From: Todiramphus chloris collaris
Taxonomy: Eukaryota > Chordata > Aves > Coraciiformes > Alcedinidae
Direction of reading: 5' to 3'
Length of the DNA: 64,000 bases
Assembly (NCBI GenBank): GCA_025345505.1
Contig: JANVCC010010406.1
Span: 15,589,260-15,653,259, forward strand
A program made the position numbers and the translations under genes. Positions 48,190 through 60,600 of the stretch are shown piece after piece; within the stretch, counting starts at the first letter, position 1; each line of letters opens with the position of its first letter. The notes below the pieces were generated by a model. The model was not told the origin of the DNA. It was given only the letters and a program-made list of their open reading frames with translations, and did no database searches.

Positions 48190-50802
48190 ACACAGGTCAC
48201 TCAGGAATGCATTCAGGCGAGTTTTGAAAATCTCCAGAGAAGGAGACTCCACAACCTCTCCGGGCAGCCTGTTCCAATGCTCTGTGACCCTTACTGTAAA
48301 GAAGTTCCTCCTCATGTTAAGGTGGAACCTCTTGTGCTCCAGCTTATATCCATGCCCCCTAGTCCTATCACAAGGCATGAGTGAGAAGAGGCTGTCCCTT
48401 TCCTCTTGACACTTAGCCCTCATATATTTATAAACATTTATCAAATCCCCTCTCAGTCTTCTCTTTTCCAGACTAAAGAGCCCCAGGTGTCTCAGCCTCT
48501 CCTCATAAGGCATGTGCTCCAGTCCCTTATTCATCCTTGTAGCCCTCCATTGGACTCTCTCAAGCAGATCCCTGTCTCTTTTGAACTGGGGAGCCCAGAA
48601 CTGGGCACAATACTCCAGGTGAGGTGTCACCAGTGCAGAGTAGAGGGGGAGGAGAACCTCCCTCGATCTGCTGGACATGCTCCTCTTGATACACTCCAGG
48701 ATACCATTGGCCTTCCTGGCCACAAGGGCACACTGCTGCTCCATGGAGAACTTGTTGTCCACCAGGACTCCCAAGTCTTTCTCCACAAGACTGCACTCCA
48801 GCAGATCACCTCCCAGTCTGTACTGGTGTAATTTATTATTCTTACCTAGATGCAGGACTCTACATTTATCCTTGTTAAACCTCATTTGGTTTTTCCCTGC
48901 CCAGTTCTCCAACCTGTCTAAGTCTCACTGGATGGCTGCACAGCTTTCAGGTGTATCTGCTGATCCTCCCAGTTTTGTGTCATCAGCAAACTTGCTGAGC
49001 AGACACTCTGTCCTGTCATCAATGTCGTTGATAAAGATGTTGAACAGGACCGGACCCAGCACTGATCCCTGGGGGACTCCACTGGTTACAGCCCTCCAGC
49101 TGGACTTGGCACCGTTGACCACCACTCTCTGGACAATGTTGTCCAACCAGTTACTAATCCATCTTACTACCTGCTCTTCTATCCCATACTTCCCAAGCTT
49201 CTCCACAAGGATGTTATGGGAGACTGCGTCAAAAGCCTTGCTAAGGTCAAGATAGACTATGTCCACTGATCTCCCTGCATCTAGCCATCCAGTTACAATA
49301 TCATAGAAGGCTATTAGATTAGTCAAACATGACTTCCCCTTGGTAAATCCATGTTGACTACTCCTGATAACCTTCTTATCTTTCATGTGCCTAGAGATAA
49401 CCTCCAGAATGAGCCTCTCCATTATCTTTCCAGGGATGGAGGTAAGACTGACTGGTCTATAGTTTTCTGGAATCTCTTTCCTGCTCTTTTTGAAGACTGA
49501 AGTGACATTGGCTTTCCTCCAGTCCTCCGGCACCTCTCCCGATTGCCGTGATTGTTCAAAAATGATGGAGAGTGGCAGAGCAATAACATCAGCCAATTCG
49601 CTCAGCACTCTTGGGTGCATCTCATCAGGGCCCATGGACTTATGTATATTCAACTTATGTAACTGGTCCTTAACCCAGTCTTCATTGACCAGTGGAGAGT
49701 CATCCTTCCCCCAGGCTTTCTCCCCTTCAAACAGGGACTGGAGTTCACAAGGGCTGGTCTTAGAAGAAAAGACTGAAGCAAAGAAGGTGTTGAGCAACTC
49801 TGTCTTCTCTGCATCCTCGGTTATTAAGACTGCTTTCTCATTCAGCAGTGGCCCCACACTTCCCTTGTTCTTCCTCTTGGCACTTATGTATTGAAAGAAA
49901 CTTTTCTTATTCTCTTTTACCTTACTCACCAACTTAAGCTCTAAGAGGGCTTTGGCCTTCCTTATTGCCTTCCTACATGCCCTGACTACTTCTCTATAAT
50001 TTTCCCAACTGACCAGTCCTTTTTTCCATGAACTGTATAGTTCTTTCTTCCTTGAAATCTCCTTCAAAAGCTCTCTGCTCATCCATGTGGGTCTCCTAGT
50101 GTGCCTTCCAGATTTTTTCCTCAAGGGAATACATCTATCCTGGGCCTGAAGAAACTGTTTTTTAAAAATTAACCAACTTTCTTGGTCTCCTTTACCCTCC
50201 AGAGTACTAGCCCATGGGATTCCAGCAAGTAGATCTTTGAAGAGTTCAAAGTCAGCCCTGCGGAAATCCAGGGTTGCAGTCCTACTTACTGCTCTAGTTC
50301 CCCCTTGTTTAATATTAAACTCTATATTGTGATCATGATCACCCAGGCTATTCCCAACCCTAATGTCTCCAACCAGTCCTTCTTTATTAGTTAATACAAG
50401 ATCCAACAGTACACCCCTCCGTGTTGGTTCATCCACGACCTGCATCAGAAAGTTGTCATCTATTCATTGCAAGAGCTTTTTGGACTGGGTATGCCTGGCT
50501 GTATGGGCTTTCCAACAGATATCAGGATGATTGAAGTCACCCATTACTACCAGGGAGGGTGTTCTAGAGGCCACTTCCAGTTGACTGTAGAAGGCTTCGT
50601 CAACATCTTCTTCTTGGTTTGGTGGCCTGTAGTAGACACCCAGAACAATTTTATTCCCTTTTCCATGTCCCTTGACTTTTACCCATAAACTTTCAACCTG
50701 TTCCACCTCCCCTCCTGGATAGAAACCAATACATTTTAGTTGCTCTTGCACATAGAGAGCAACACCACCACCTCGCCTTGCTGGCCTGTCTCTTTTGAAT
50801 AG
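48187..50802 (-). pseudogene. CR1 ORF2 (endonuclease and reverse transcriptase), two premature stops
   Basis: One reading frame runs through the whole element, broken only by TGA at 50,466-50,464 (where CR1 relatives have a Cys codon) and TGA at 48,927-48,925 (where they have Trp). The endonuclease N-terminus is missing. GDFN (50,541-50,530), HPDICW and [10 protein letters not shown] remain, while the usual SDH motif reads GDH. The reverse transcriptase keeps [33 protein letters not shown] (catalytic Asp), [10 protein letters not shown] and FADD (48,990-48,979). The C-terminal region ends at NAFLSDLC. It is inactive because of 5' truncation and the stops. Confidence 0.93.
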
Positions 50803-51265
50803 GTCCCTGTAGTGCACACTGGGAGGTGGTTGGGGAAGGCAGTGTGGATAGCTCGACCCTTGGGAAAAGGCAAACCCGTTCGTGGGATTGTCTTTGCTCA
50901 AGGACCTGGATATACCTTGTGGGTAATGCAGAGGATGGTGAGACCCGTTGTGTACCTCAAGGAGATTTGACCTTGGCAGAAAGATAATCTGTAATGTGAG
51001 TCGTATGTTGCAGGAAATGATGCTGTAGGAAGGAGTTGGAATAACGGAAAGTCAATTTGGTGAAGGACTAGATGAGTACGGCAAGGACCAAGATCTAGCC
51101 AATGTTGGTGCCCAACAATCAGACATACTGCTTCTGTCCAGAACATCCACCTTGACAGATGAGACCCAAGTCATTGAGTGAAGGAATCTCATGGAATGAG
51201 GGACTATCTGTTAAAAGACTGGGGATAGTAGTTGACACAAATGGTATGGAATAAGGGATGGAGAC
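50803..51265 (+). pseudogene. pol: pol: integrase C-terminal end and 3' untranslated region
   Basis: Retroviral sequence resumes after the CR1. A GRWLG-like and IARPLGKGKP block (seen in the unshifted frame) is the integrase C-terminal domain, readable to about 50,990. The remaining 270 bases have no open frame, no env and no recognisable accessory gene. A purine-rich AATAAGGGATGGAGA just before the LTR is a weak polypurine-tract candidate. Confidence 0.7.
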
Positions 51266-51732
51266 TGTAGTGAGCCTGGCTGAGCTGCTTTTCCCCATCC
51301 AGCCCTCATGCTGCAGCACTGGGAGCTGGAGGGTGTTGATAACACACCCGTGTTATGACTGCCAGTGCTCACACGGCACCAGAGGATGGGGGGCAGGATG
51401 GGGGAGAGAATACAGCTGACCTGAGCTGACCAGTGGGATATTCCATACCATATGACGTCAGCTCAACTATAAAGGGAGAGGGCAGGATGAGGATGGGGGG
51501 GCATTCTGCTTTGTCCTCCTAGTGGCTGCTACATGTTCCTGGAGCCCTGCTTCCTGGACTCGGCCTGACATCGCCTGCAGATGGGAAGTAGAGAATAACA
51601 TTTTATCTATCATAACCCACACCCCTTTGCTTTGTGTCTTATTCTCTCCCTGCGTTCTGTGCTAAAGGGGGTTGGGGGGAGTGATAAAAGGGCTTGGTGG
51701 GCACCTGGTGCTGTGCCAAGGTCAACCCACCA
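51266..51732 (+). repeat. 3' LTR of the provirus
   Basis: Begins TGTAGTGAG and ends CCCACCA. It is 467 bases long, with the same CRE (51,453-51,460) and TATA box (51,468-51,473) as the 5' LTR, and has a 4-base insertion near 51,601. Confidence 0.95.
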
Positions 51733-52685
51733 CAGAACAACATTCATTAAGAAAATAAAATAATGGAAGGAAAAAATTTTTGTAGTTATTTCTACCAGGC
51801 AAATGTCTTCAAACATCAGAGGTTCTAGTGTTCTAGTGTCTCATCAACCCTATGTTAGTGACCAGGGAATGTAACACCACTGCAGTTAGTTGTTTGTTCA
51901 GTGCTACTAGGATGCTGTCTGTCACAGCCTAACATATATTTTGATATCTTTATTCTGATGTTACTAAGCAGAAAAAAGACACACATGCCTCCAAGCAGGA
52001 GACATGTCTCCTCTTATACTCCAATAGATAGATCCAATAGATCTAGGTGATAAGAAGACCATGGATATAACAAACTGTAACAATTGAGGTAAGTTTATAA
52101 ATGATCATTTCATTTTAAACAGGAAGAAAGCAAAAGAAAGAATTCTGAGCACAAAAGGAAGCTCATTTACATTTACTAGGATCATATGATGAAGTAAGCC
52201 ACTAAGTAAGTAAGTTTGTGTATGACCCTGGTAAGTATTTTTCACGCCTGCTTCCCAAAACAAAGTTGTTTTATCATGTTAGTATGGTCTACATTTCTTG
52301 TTTTTACCCTGTATTTGGTTTGTCTTAGAACAGGCACTTGTCCATGCTCTCTTTACCTAATGATTCAGTTGATCTATAGTACAGATCTGTGTTTTTCATT
52401 ATTTACTGTTCTACCAAACTGTCTGCAACACCTGGAAAAATATGCTTCCAAAGGGGTCTGGAAGACAGAAAGCTTCCACTAATGTAGAGAAGGGACTTCC
52501 CAGAGCTGGCATCATATACTTACTTTCATACTGAGTTATTGTGAGCTTGTCCATCAGTAAAGATATGGAAAGTTACCTAACACTGTCATCAGTGATGATA
52601 ATTATAGTCATATGAATAAAAAAAGCACAAGAACTTAAAGTTGGTTCTGGTCCTTTAATGACTGAAGTACAACAGGAAAATACCT
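51733..52685. other. Non-coding DNA
   Basis: No gene or repeat recognised apart from short TAAG units near 52,200. The open frame 52216-52482 has no domain. Confidence 0.6.
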
Positions 52686-53392
52686 TGTGTCTTGTAGTCA
52701 AGGATTAGGGTCAGGACTGTCAGCCAGACCTGTAACAGCTGTTCTCTGTTATCCCCGCTCCCTCTCCAAAGGGGAAGAGAGAGGGAATAAGGGAGAGAGA
52801 TTTAGAGATTAGAAAAGGAAACTAGAACAGCTTTAATGAAAATAACAATAATAATAATAATAATAGAATAGATACAAATATATACAATACATGTATATAT
52901 TCTTGGTAGGGTGTCTCAGGCTGCGCCCAGCAGCATGCTGGAACTAGATTCGGGAGCTGGAATCTGGAACTGGATTCATGGACACATGAATTGGGATCAA
53001 AGGCAGAATGGACAGATTTGTCCTTGGATACCAGCCACTGATGAAGAGAACTCGACCTTTATGATCCCTCAGTTTTATATTGGATATGATATATATGGGA
53101 TGGAATTCCTCATTGGTCAGTTTAGGGTCACCTGTTCTTTCCACTCCTCCCTGCAGGTGCAGCCTTTTACTTTCTTCATCCCCAGTGTGGCACACAAGAT
53201 CCAGCAGCAGCCTTGATCTGCACATCAGTCCTTGGTACTCACTCTAAACATGGAGTGTTAGCAGTGCTAGAAGCGGACACTGTCTGCAAAAATATGCTGT
53301 TGACTTCAGCAAGAGCAATTGATTAGAAAAGACTTAATCTGAAAATTAAGATCACTTAACAGAATTATTCTGTTCTACCTCAAACCAGGACA
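52686..53392 (-). mobile_element. Solo LTR, minus strand
   Basis: Read on the minus strand it begins TGTCCTGGTTTGAGGTAGAA (ending at 53,392 on plus). It contains a CCAATATAAAACTG promoter-like block (near 53,075) and an ATTAAA near 52,837 followed by AAT repeats, and it ends near a TGACTACAAGACACA block. No gag-pol is attached, so it is probably a solo LTR left by LTR-LTR recombination. Its sequence is unrelated to the LTRs of the 42.8-51.7 kb provirus. The left boundary is uncertain by about 10 bases, and no duplication of the flanks could be matched. Confidence 0.65.
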
Positions 53393-53539
53393 CTTTATAT
53401 TATCAGAATGTCCTTCTCCAGTGAGGTTTTGAAAAGCTGCACATTGTGACTTGTGTACTTATTACACCATTTCATACTAGTACCCAAAACTGAAGAAAAC
53501 AAAAGTAATAAAGAATTCAAAGAAGGCTTAATGTAGAAT

Positions 53540-54457
53540 TCTTGCTTGTATCCTTGTATCACAGGATGTGTACAGGGATCTCATTAGGTCATGCAGAATA
53601 AAATTAGAAAGGCAAAAGCCCAGCTGGAGCTCCGTCTAGCCACTGTCATAAAGGACAACTAGAAAAGTCTTTAGAAAGATATTAACAATAAAAAGAGAGC
53701 CAGGAAGGATCTCCATCCTTTATTGGATGCTGGGTGGGAACATTATAAACAAGGATGAGGAAAAGGCTGGGATACTTAATGCTGCTTTTACCTCTGTCTT
53801 TATTACACCAGCTACTCCCAGGGTTTTCAGCCTTCTGAGCTGGAAGATAAGGATGGAGAGCAGAACAACCCCCCCATAATCCAGGAAGAAGCAGTTAATG
53901 ACCTGCTACAGCACCTGGACATTCACAAGTCCATGGAGCTGGATGGGATCCACCCAAGAGTCTTGAGGGAGCTGTCAGAGGAGCTCGCCAAGTCTCTCTC
54001 CATCATTTATCAACAGTCCTGGCTAACAGGGGAGATACCAGATGACTGGAAGCTTGCCAGTGTGGTGACCACCTACAAGAAGGGCTGGAAGGAGGATCTG
54101 GGGAACTGGTTGTGGGCTCTTCTCTCAAGTAAATAACAACAGGACTAGAGGAAAGGGCCTGAAGTTGCACCAGGGGAGTTTTAGTTTGAGTATTAGGAAG
54201 AATTTCTGTACTGAAAGAGTAGTCAGGTGCGGTAACAGGCTGCCCAGAGAGGTAGTGGAGTCACCATTCTTGGAGGTATTTGAAAAATGTGTAGATGAGG
54301 CACTTCAGGACATGGTCTAGTGGGATAGTGAGGTGTGTTTTTGTGAGTTGCTTGGGTTTTTTGGGAGCTTGGGTTTTTTGGGGGGGAGTTGACAGTTGGA
54401 TGTGGTGATATTAGAGGTCTTTTCCAATTGTGAAAGTTCTTTGATTCTGTGATCTTA
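53540..54457 (+). mobile_element. CR1 LINE, plus strand, internally deleted
   Basis: Starts in the ORF2 linker (TATCACAGGATGTGTACAGG), runs into the pre-catalytic part of the reverse transcriptase, then jumps near 54,105 to the 3' UTR and ends with the usual tail at about 54,457. The catalytic core is absent. A 17-base GCTTGGGTTTTTTGGGA unit is repeated in tandem at 54,350-54,366 and 54,367-54,383. Confidence 0.9.
53933..54103 (+). pseudogene. CR1 ORF2 fragment
   Basis: This open stretch contains the CR1 ORF2 block DGIHPRVLRELSEELA and TGEIPDDWKLA, just upstream of the reverse transcriptase core. It has a clear match but is a short relic. The open frame continues to 54,136 only because it reads into the 3' UTR part after the deletion. 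Confidence 0.85.
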
Positions 54458-55865
54458 ATATATACTATTTTTGTGCATAGATAGTGAAAATATACACTTT
54501 AAATATGTAGCTGGGCATACACTTTCATACCTCTGCAATTTTTTTATTGGGTATAATATTGATTATCTAGACAATAAGTATCTAACATGTTACATAGACA
54601 AAAGCTCATGCCTGTGCCTATGCACAACATAATTCTGAGCACAGTCTTAGCTTTCACACTACCCTAAATGAGGTGAGTCTTCTATTTAAAGTGATGCAGT
54701 TGGATAAGCATTTGCAGAGGCAAAGACATAAATATGTAGTTACATTTCCCTCTGAAGGCTGAATCGGTCTGCTGAAACTTTGAAAAGGCCCTAGGAAAAG
54801 TGTATTTTTACAAGTATAGGAACTGAATGTATTCCGAAGATATCCAAAATACTGTCGCCAAGTGGAAAGCATTTAAAGAAATACTAGATTATATTCCCAG
54901 AGATCACTGCTCAAACCTTAGTGATTTCCATCTCCTTGTTATTTACACAAGATCCACTCCCCTTTTCTCCATATAAATTGCTTTATTCTGGGTATGATAC
55001 AGCAGGGTGATTCATCTCTCCTTACAAAATCCCAGTGGAAATCTGAGTGCTCTGAGATATCCACCGCATCTGGCTAGTCAGTGTAACTGGGACTACATTC
55101 AGTACCTAAAAAAATCCCTTTGTATTTTAAGGAGAACAAAAAGGTTAATTTTTTTTTAGAGGAAAACAGGTTTTGCATTTACAAATCCTGTTTTTAATCT
55201 CCCTTTGTAGTGAATGTTCAGGGGTAGTAATAACACTGTAATAGCTTCTCAAGAGTTTGTAGCTTTGTCAGTTGTCCTGGTTAAAGGTTTGATTATTTGC
55301 TATTGGCAGAGCACACAGGTGTCAAGCAATCATTAGTTTATCATTCTAAGTTCATAGAAGGTATCTACTTAAATGCGGGAAACTCACTTGCAAAAATAAC
55401 TTGGTGCATTGTGTGCTATTTATTGATTGAAAAAAAAAGTGCAACAAATGGACAAGGATAAATAACTGTTCTTTTTCAGAAGTTAATATCTGATCAAAAC
55501 AGGTTTGTGAATATAATGTTGACACAATCCAGTTCAAAACTGTTTCTGAGGTTGTGTTTTTCTGGATATATGTAAAAGCAATTTGTAATTACCCTAGTCA
55601 AAAGAAAAATGAATAATGCTAATTTTGTCTCTGTTTCAAAGATCCAAGGATGATAACATAGGTATATCCATTTGTGATGTAGATGGTTCATTAGAATGTA
55701 TTTAGAAATTCCTACTCTTCAAATGACAAGACACTCCCAGACTTTTTTTTCATACTTCACTAAAACATTTTGGGGAAAACAAAAATGGAGGTGTTAGACT
55801 AATCCCTTAAGAAAACTGATTTGTGACCACAGTAAATTATCTTATACATTTTATAGTGTAATTTA
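54458..55865. other. Non-coding DNA
   Basis: AT-rich, with no gene or repeat recognised. Open frames 54654-54872, 55352-55537 and 55494-55691 (minus) carry no domain. Confidence 0.6.
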
Positions 55866-56150
55866 TCATAGAATCATAGAATGATAGGGGTTGGAAAGGA
55901 CCTCTTGAGATAATCAAGTCCAAACCCCCTGCCAGAGCAGGATCATGTAGGATAGGCCACACAGGTGCGCTTTGAAATTCTCCAGGGAAGGAGACTCCAC
56001 AACCTCCCTGGGCAACCTGTCACCTGTAAAGAAGTTTTTCCTCATGTTGAAGTGGAACTTCCTGTGTTCCAGTATGAGACCATTGCCCCTTGTCCGATCA
56101 CAGGGCACCACTGAAAAGAGACTGGCCTCATCTACTTGACATTCACTTTT
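55866..56150 (-). mobile_element. CR1 LINE, minus strand, short 3' end
   Basis: The left end has the reversed tail CATAGAATCATAGAATGATA followed by GGGGTTGGAAAGGACCT, then the end of ORF2 on the minus strand (CDRTRG-like, then a [18 protein letters not shown] block). It is about 285 bases, 5'-truncated. Confidence 0.92.
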
Positions 56151-57563
56151 AATAACTGCTGAGATAGTTGGGAAAACTGTTTTTTATCAGAGTGATCAGG
56201 GTTTTATTTACAGTGTATTGTTTTGTATTTGAATGTATTAAATATGAATTACAATTGTTAGCCCACATTATGTATATGAAATGTGATATTGTATGCTAAT
56301 GTATGCTTTTACTTTCTTTATAATATAATCATCCAATATATTAACTTGAATTGCTTATTTAAGACTTAATAATGATGAAATTCATAAGCAACATTGCCCT
56401 TTTGTTGATTTGAATCATTATATGATTACAAAAGAAAGCATTACAGGACATCACATAAGGAAGCAATAAAAAGTGTCTTCAAAACTTTATATCATCACTC
56501 TGTTATCAAAGCTTTTTAGATATTCTTACCCTGTAAAATAATTTTGGAACTGAACACAGGCCTTTGCCTACACTAACCAAGCCTCTAAGAAGCACTTAAA
56601 CTGGACTTGGACCATCTGAAGGGCAGCAACTCAAGTTACCTCAAATATCTCTAAAACAGGCAAAATGGTTAACTGTAAACAAAAGCATGAAGATTCCCGT
56701 TAGAGGGAAAATTATAAATATATTTTAAAACAGACCTCTTTGGAGAACACAACCTAAAATCTCCTGTGTTGTCAGAATCTAGCACAGAAGGTATTTTTGC
56801 TTTTGTGTTTCATACCATATTAAAGGTGGTGTGAGTGCAGTAAGGATGTGGGAGGCACCCTTAATCAAGGGGAAGCCTTTGTCCCTCATAATTATACAAA
56901 TTCTTTAGTGATAAGAAATCTATATTCTGTAGTAACCTGTGATTTAGTCTGCCTTTTAGGCTAGCTGGATGAAAGCTACCAGTAATATTTACATTGATTA
57001 TTCCAACAGAGTAACTAATGTAAAATGCTTCAGAAATGAAACACACATCAGGAGTTTCTGCAGACTCAAACCTCTTTACACAGTTTCATTTTTCCTGACT
57101 ACCTGAGGTAATCAGCAGACACTTATTGGCTGGATTTTCTCTCTAATGATGTAATGATATAATACAGTATGTGATCAAATTCCTATTAATGTTTTTAATG
57201 TGGTTATTCCTATTAAGCAAAATCTTAGCTGTACAAAAATTACCACTGCAGTTGTACATAAGTGTCCAAAGTAGTAGTACTACTGCCTAGTCTAAACAAT
57301 GGCATTTCATGGCACCTTGCATTTCCCTTTTAGCTGAAATAGATCTACTAGAAGTAATTGATAAGCATGAAAATAAGCAATAATGCAGTTTGAGTAATAA
57401 TTAATCTAGTTGAATTGCATAAGGAAAAGGCAGACATTTTCATGTTATGTCAAAAGCAAACAGAATTGCTTTTCTGTTCTACTCAGAAACTTAGAGGCAC
57501 CCAGAAATTTGAGTGCAAGATCTCCCTTGACCCAGTGATTTTTCTATGGGAGATTACAACCAT
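56151..57563. other. AT-rich non-coding DNA
   Basis: No gene or repeat recognised. Confidence 0.6.
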
Positions 57564-57632
57564 GACTCTGTTTGAGCAATAGATGACACTGCTTGAGTGG
57601 GAGGTACATTCCAACTTCAACCATTCTGTGAT
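57564..57632 (+). mobile_element. CR1 3'-tail fragment, sense
   Basis: GCAATAGATGACA, then GGGAGGTACATTCCAACTTC and CCATTCTGTGATTCTGA, match the end of a CR1 3' UTR. It lies directly in front of the long CR1 that follows. It is very short and diverged. Confidence 0.6.
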
Positions 57633-57639
57633 TCTGATC

Positions 57640-60600
57640 ACAGAAGATAGTTCAACAGTGAGTCAAAGTTCCTATTGGGTCTTTGCTCAAGACCCTGTGG
57701 GGCTCACTGACAGAGCTTTAGACTCAAGGAGGTAGGGGAACAGTATGAAGCTTGCAAGTGACAAGATATGGGATGGCATGCCAAGGTTAGTAGGATCGGG
57801 TGCTAGTAAGGGCTCTCAGCCTGCTGCTCTGAGGTTTATGGGAACACTGCACCACTTAAAGTCCTATTGAGATGAGCCAGGGAATTCTGAGGTAATAAGA
57901 GCCAATGGAGAAACATTGATGAAATACCTCAAAGATATTAAAGTGGATTCCTCTAAGAATGTGACGCAGCCAACAGCCCAGCTGAAGTGCGTCTATACCA
58001 GTGCATGCAGCATGGGCAACAAACTGGACGAGTTGGAAGCCACCATACTGATAGAAAACTATGATCTGTTTGCCATTATTGAAACTTTGTGGGATGAATA
58101 TCATGACTGGAGTGTGGCCATAGACTGTTCAGAAGTGACATGCGAGGAAGCAGGTATGGAGGCATTGCCCTCTACATTAAGATATGGATAGAATGTGAAG
58201 AGTTATTCCTGAAGAACAGCCATGAGCAGGTTGAAAGGTTATGGGTAAAAATTAGACACAGAGGCAACAAGGGGAACCTTGTGGTTGGTGTCTACTACAG
58301 GCTTCCTGATCAATGAGAGCCTACTGATGAAGCCTTCTCACTCCAGCTACAGGAGTCTTCATGCCCTCTGGATCTCATCCTGTTGAGGGAATTAAACCAC
58401 CCCAAAATCTGATGGAAAAGCAAGCTGTAGGTAATCCAGGACACTCCTGGATTGCATTGAGGCTAACTTCCTAAGCTAGATAATAGGGAGTCCTACCAGG
58501 GGTGATGTGATACTGGACCTGATGGTCACCAATGTAATTAAGCAATCAGTGACATCAAGATTTGAGGCAGCCTGGGATGCAGCGATCATGCACTGGTGGA
58601 GTTGACAGTCCTGAGAGACATTGGTCAGGCAAGGAGTAAAGTCAAGACCCTGCATTTTAGGAAAGCAAAATTCTAGCTGTTCAAGGAGTTAGTCAATAGG
58701 ACTCCCTGGGAAATGGCCTACAGGACAAGGGAGCCGAACAGACTTAGCATATCATTAAGGACTCTTTCCACAGAACACAAGAGCTTTCGATCCCCCGGTG
58801 TAAGAAATCAAGCAAAGAAGGGAAGAGACCAGCATGGCTGAGTCAAACCCTGCTGATCAAACTAAAGGGCAAGAAGGAAATGCACAGTCAGTGGAAGCAG
58901 GGACAGGTATCCTGGGAAGAGTATAGGGACACTGGTTGTTTGTATAGGTATGTGTTCAGGAAGGCCAAGGCATTCATGGAGCTGAGCTTGCAAAGGATTC
59001 AAAGAATAACAAGAAGGTCTTTTACAGGTTTGTCAACCAGAAAAAGAAGGTCAAAGAAAGAGTACCCCACCGTGATGAGCAAGACTGTCAAGCTGTTAAC
59101 AAGAGACAAGGCAAAGGCTGAGATACTGCACAACTATTTTGCTTCAGTCTTCACTGACAATGTTTCTTCCCAGACCTCTCAAGTGGATAGACTGCAAGCC
59201 AGGTACTGGGTGGGGAGGGAAAAGTCCCTACCACTGTAAGAGAATATCAGGTTCAAGACCACCTGAGCAACCCGAATGTACATAACTCTACAGGACTTGA
59301 CAAGATGCGTCCCAGAATCCCAAGGCAATTGGCTCATGTAGTTGCCAAGCCACCCTTCATTATAATTGAAAAGTCATAGCAGTCAAGTGAAGTCACTGGT
59401 GACTGGAAAACAGGGAAACATTGCACACATTTTTAAAAAGTGTAGAAAGGAGGAGCCTGAGAACTACTGACCTGTCAGCCTCACCTCTACCTAGGAAGAT
59501 CATGGAGCAGACCTTCCTAGAAGCTATGCTAAGGCATATAGAGAACAGGGAGGTGATTTGAGACAGACAGCATGACTTCACCAAGGGTAAGTCCTGCCTG
59601 GCCTTCTATGATGGAGTGATTACCTCAGTGGACAAGGGAAGAGCTACAGATGCCATCTATTTGAGCTTCTGTAAGGCCTTTGACTCATTTCCACACAACA
59701 TTCTTCTGTCTAAATTGGGGACATATGAATTTGATGGGTGGCCTTTTCGGGGCATAACAAATTGTTTAGATGGTTACTTCCAGAGAATAGTGGTCAAAGC
59801 TCAAAATCTAGATGGAGATCAGCGACAAGTGGTCTCCCTCAGGGGTCCATACTGGCACCAGTGCTGTTTAATATCTTCATCAGTGACATAGACAGTGGAA
59901 TTGAGTGTACTCTCAGCAAGTCTGCAGATGACACCAAGCTCAGTGGTGCAGCTGACACACCCAGAGGGACAACATGCAATCCAGTGGGACCTAGACAAGC
60001 TTGAGAAGGGGGCCTAGGTGAACCTCATGAAGTTCAACAAGACCAAGTGCAGGGTCCTGCACCTAGGTCAGGGCAATCCTTGGTGTCAATACAGACTGGA
60101 GGATGATGTGATTGAGAGCAGCCCTGCAGAGAAGGACTTGGAGACACTGGTGGATGAAAAGCTGGACATGATCCAGCAATGTGAATTTACAGTCCAGAAG
60201 GCCAGTCATATCCTTGGCTGCATCAAAAGAAGCATGGCCAGAAGGCTGAGGGAGGTGATTCTGCCCCTCTCCTCCACTCTGGTGAGATCTCACCTGGAGT
60301 ACTGTGTCCAGCTCTGGAGCCCTCAGCAGAAGAAGAAGATGGACCTGTTGGAGCGACTCCAGAGGAGCACCACAAAAATGATCATGGAGCTGGAACACTT
60401 CCCCTATGACAGACTGAGAGCATTGGTGTTGTTCAGCCTGGAGAAGAGAAGGCTTTAGGGAGATATTATTGATTCAGTACTTAAAGGGGGCCTACAGGAA
60501 AGATGGGGATAGTCTGCTTAGCAGGTCATGTTCTGACAGGACAAGGGGTTATGGTTTTAAGCTAAAAGAGTGTAGAATTAGTTCAGAGGTGGGGAAGAAA

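Larger units (their letters stand above)
48038..50802 (-). mobile_element. CR1 LINE nested in the provirus, minus strand
   Basis: A 2.77 kb CR1 inserted opposite to the provirus. Its 3' end (left) has the (CACAGAAT)n tail at 48,038-48,060. Its 5' end (right) is truncated inside the endonuclease at about 50,802. AGGTC at 48,033-48,037 and again at 50,801-50,805 looks like a target-site duplication: the retroviral reading frame continues when one copy plus the CR1 is ignored. The 3' UTR contains three 17-base tandem units plus a partial one. It is younger than the provirus. Confidence 0.95.
42853..51732 (+). mobile_element. ERV-L-like endogenous retrovirus, LTR to LTR, with nested CR1
   Basis: Two near-identical direct LTRs of 463 and 467 bases bound an internal region with a primer-binding site and gag, pro and pol remnants. 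About 2.77 kb of it is a later CR1 insertion, which leaves roughly 5.2 kb of retroviral interior. Pol resembles class III (ERV-L) proviruses of birds. There is no space for env: integrase ends close to the 3' LTR. No dUTPase was seen. Stops and frameshifts run through every gene, so the copy is defective. By eye the LTRs differ at about 25-30 positions plus small indels, which suggests moderate age. No clear target-site duplication is visible: the flanks are GGGACA on the left and CAGAAC on the right. Confidence 0.93.

Noticed and set aside
42801-51146. Many minus-strand frames across the provirus and plus-strand frames across the nested CR1
   Set aside because: They are antisense shadows of retroviral and CR1 coding sequence, without motifs of their own.
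51001-51265. Possible env or accessory gene before the 3' LTR
   Set aside because: Only about 270 bases with no open frame or recognisable motif.
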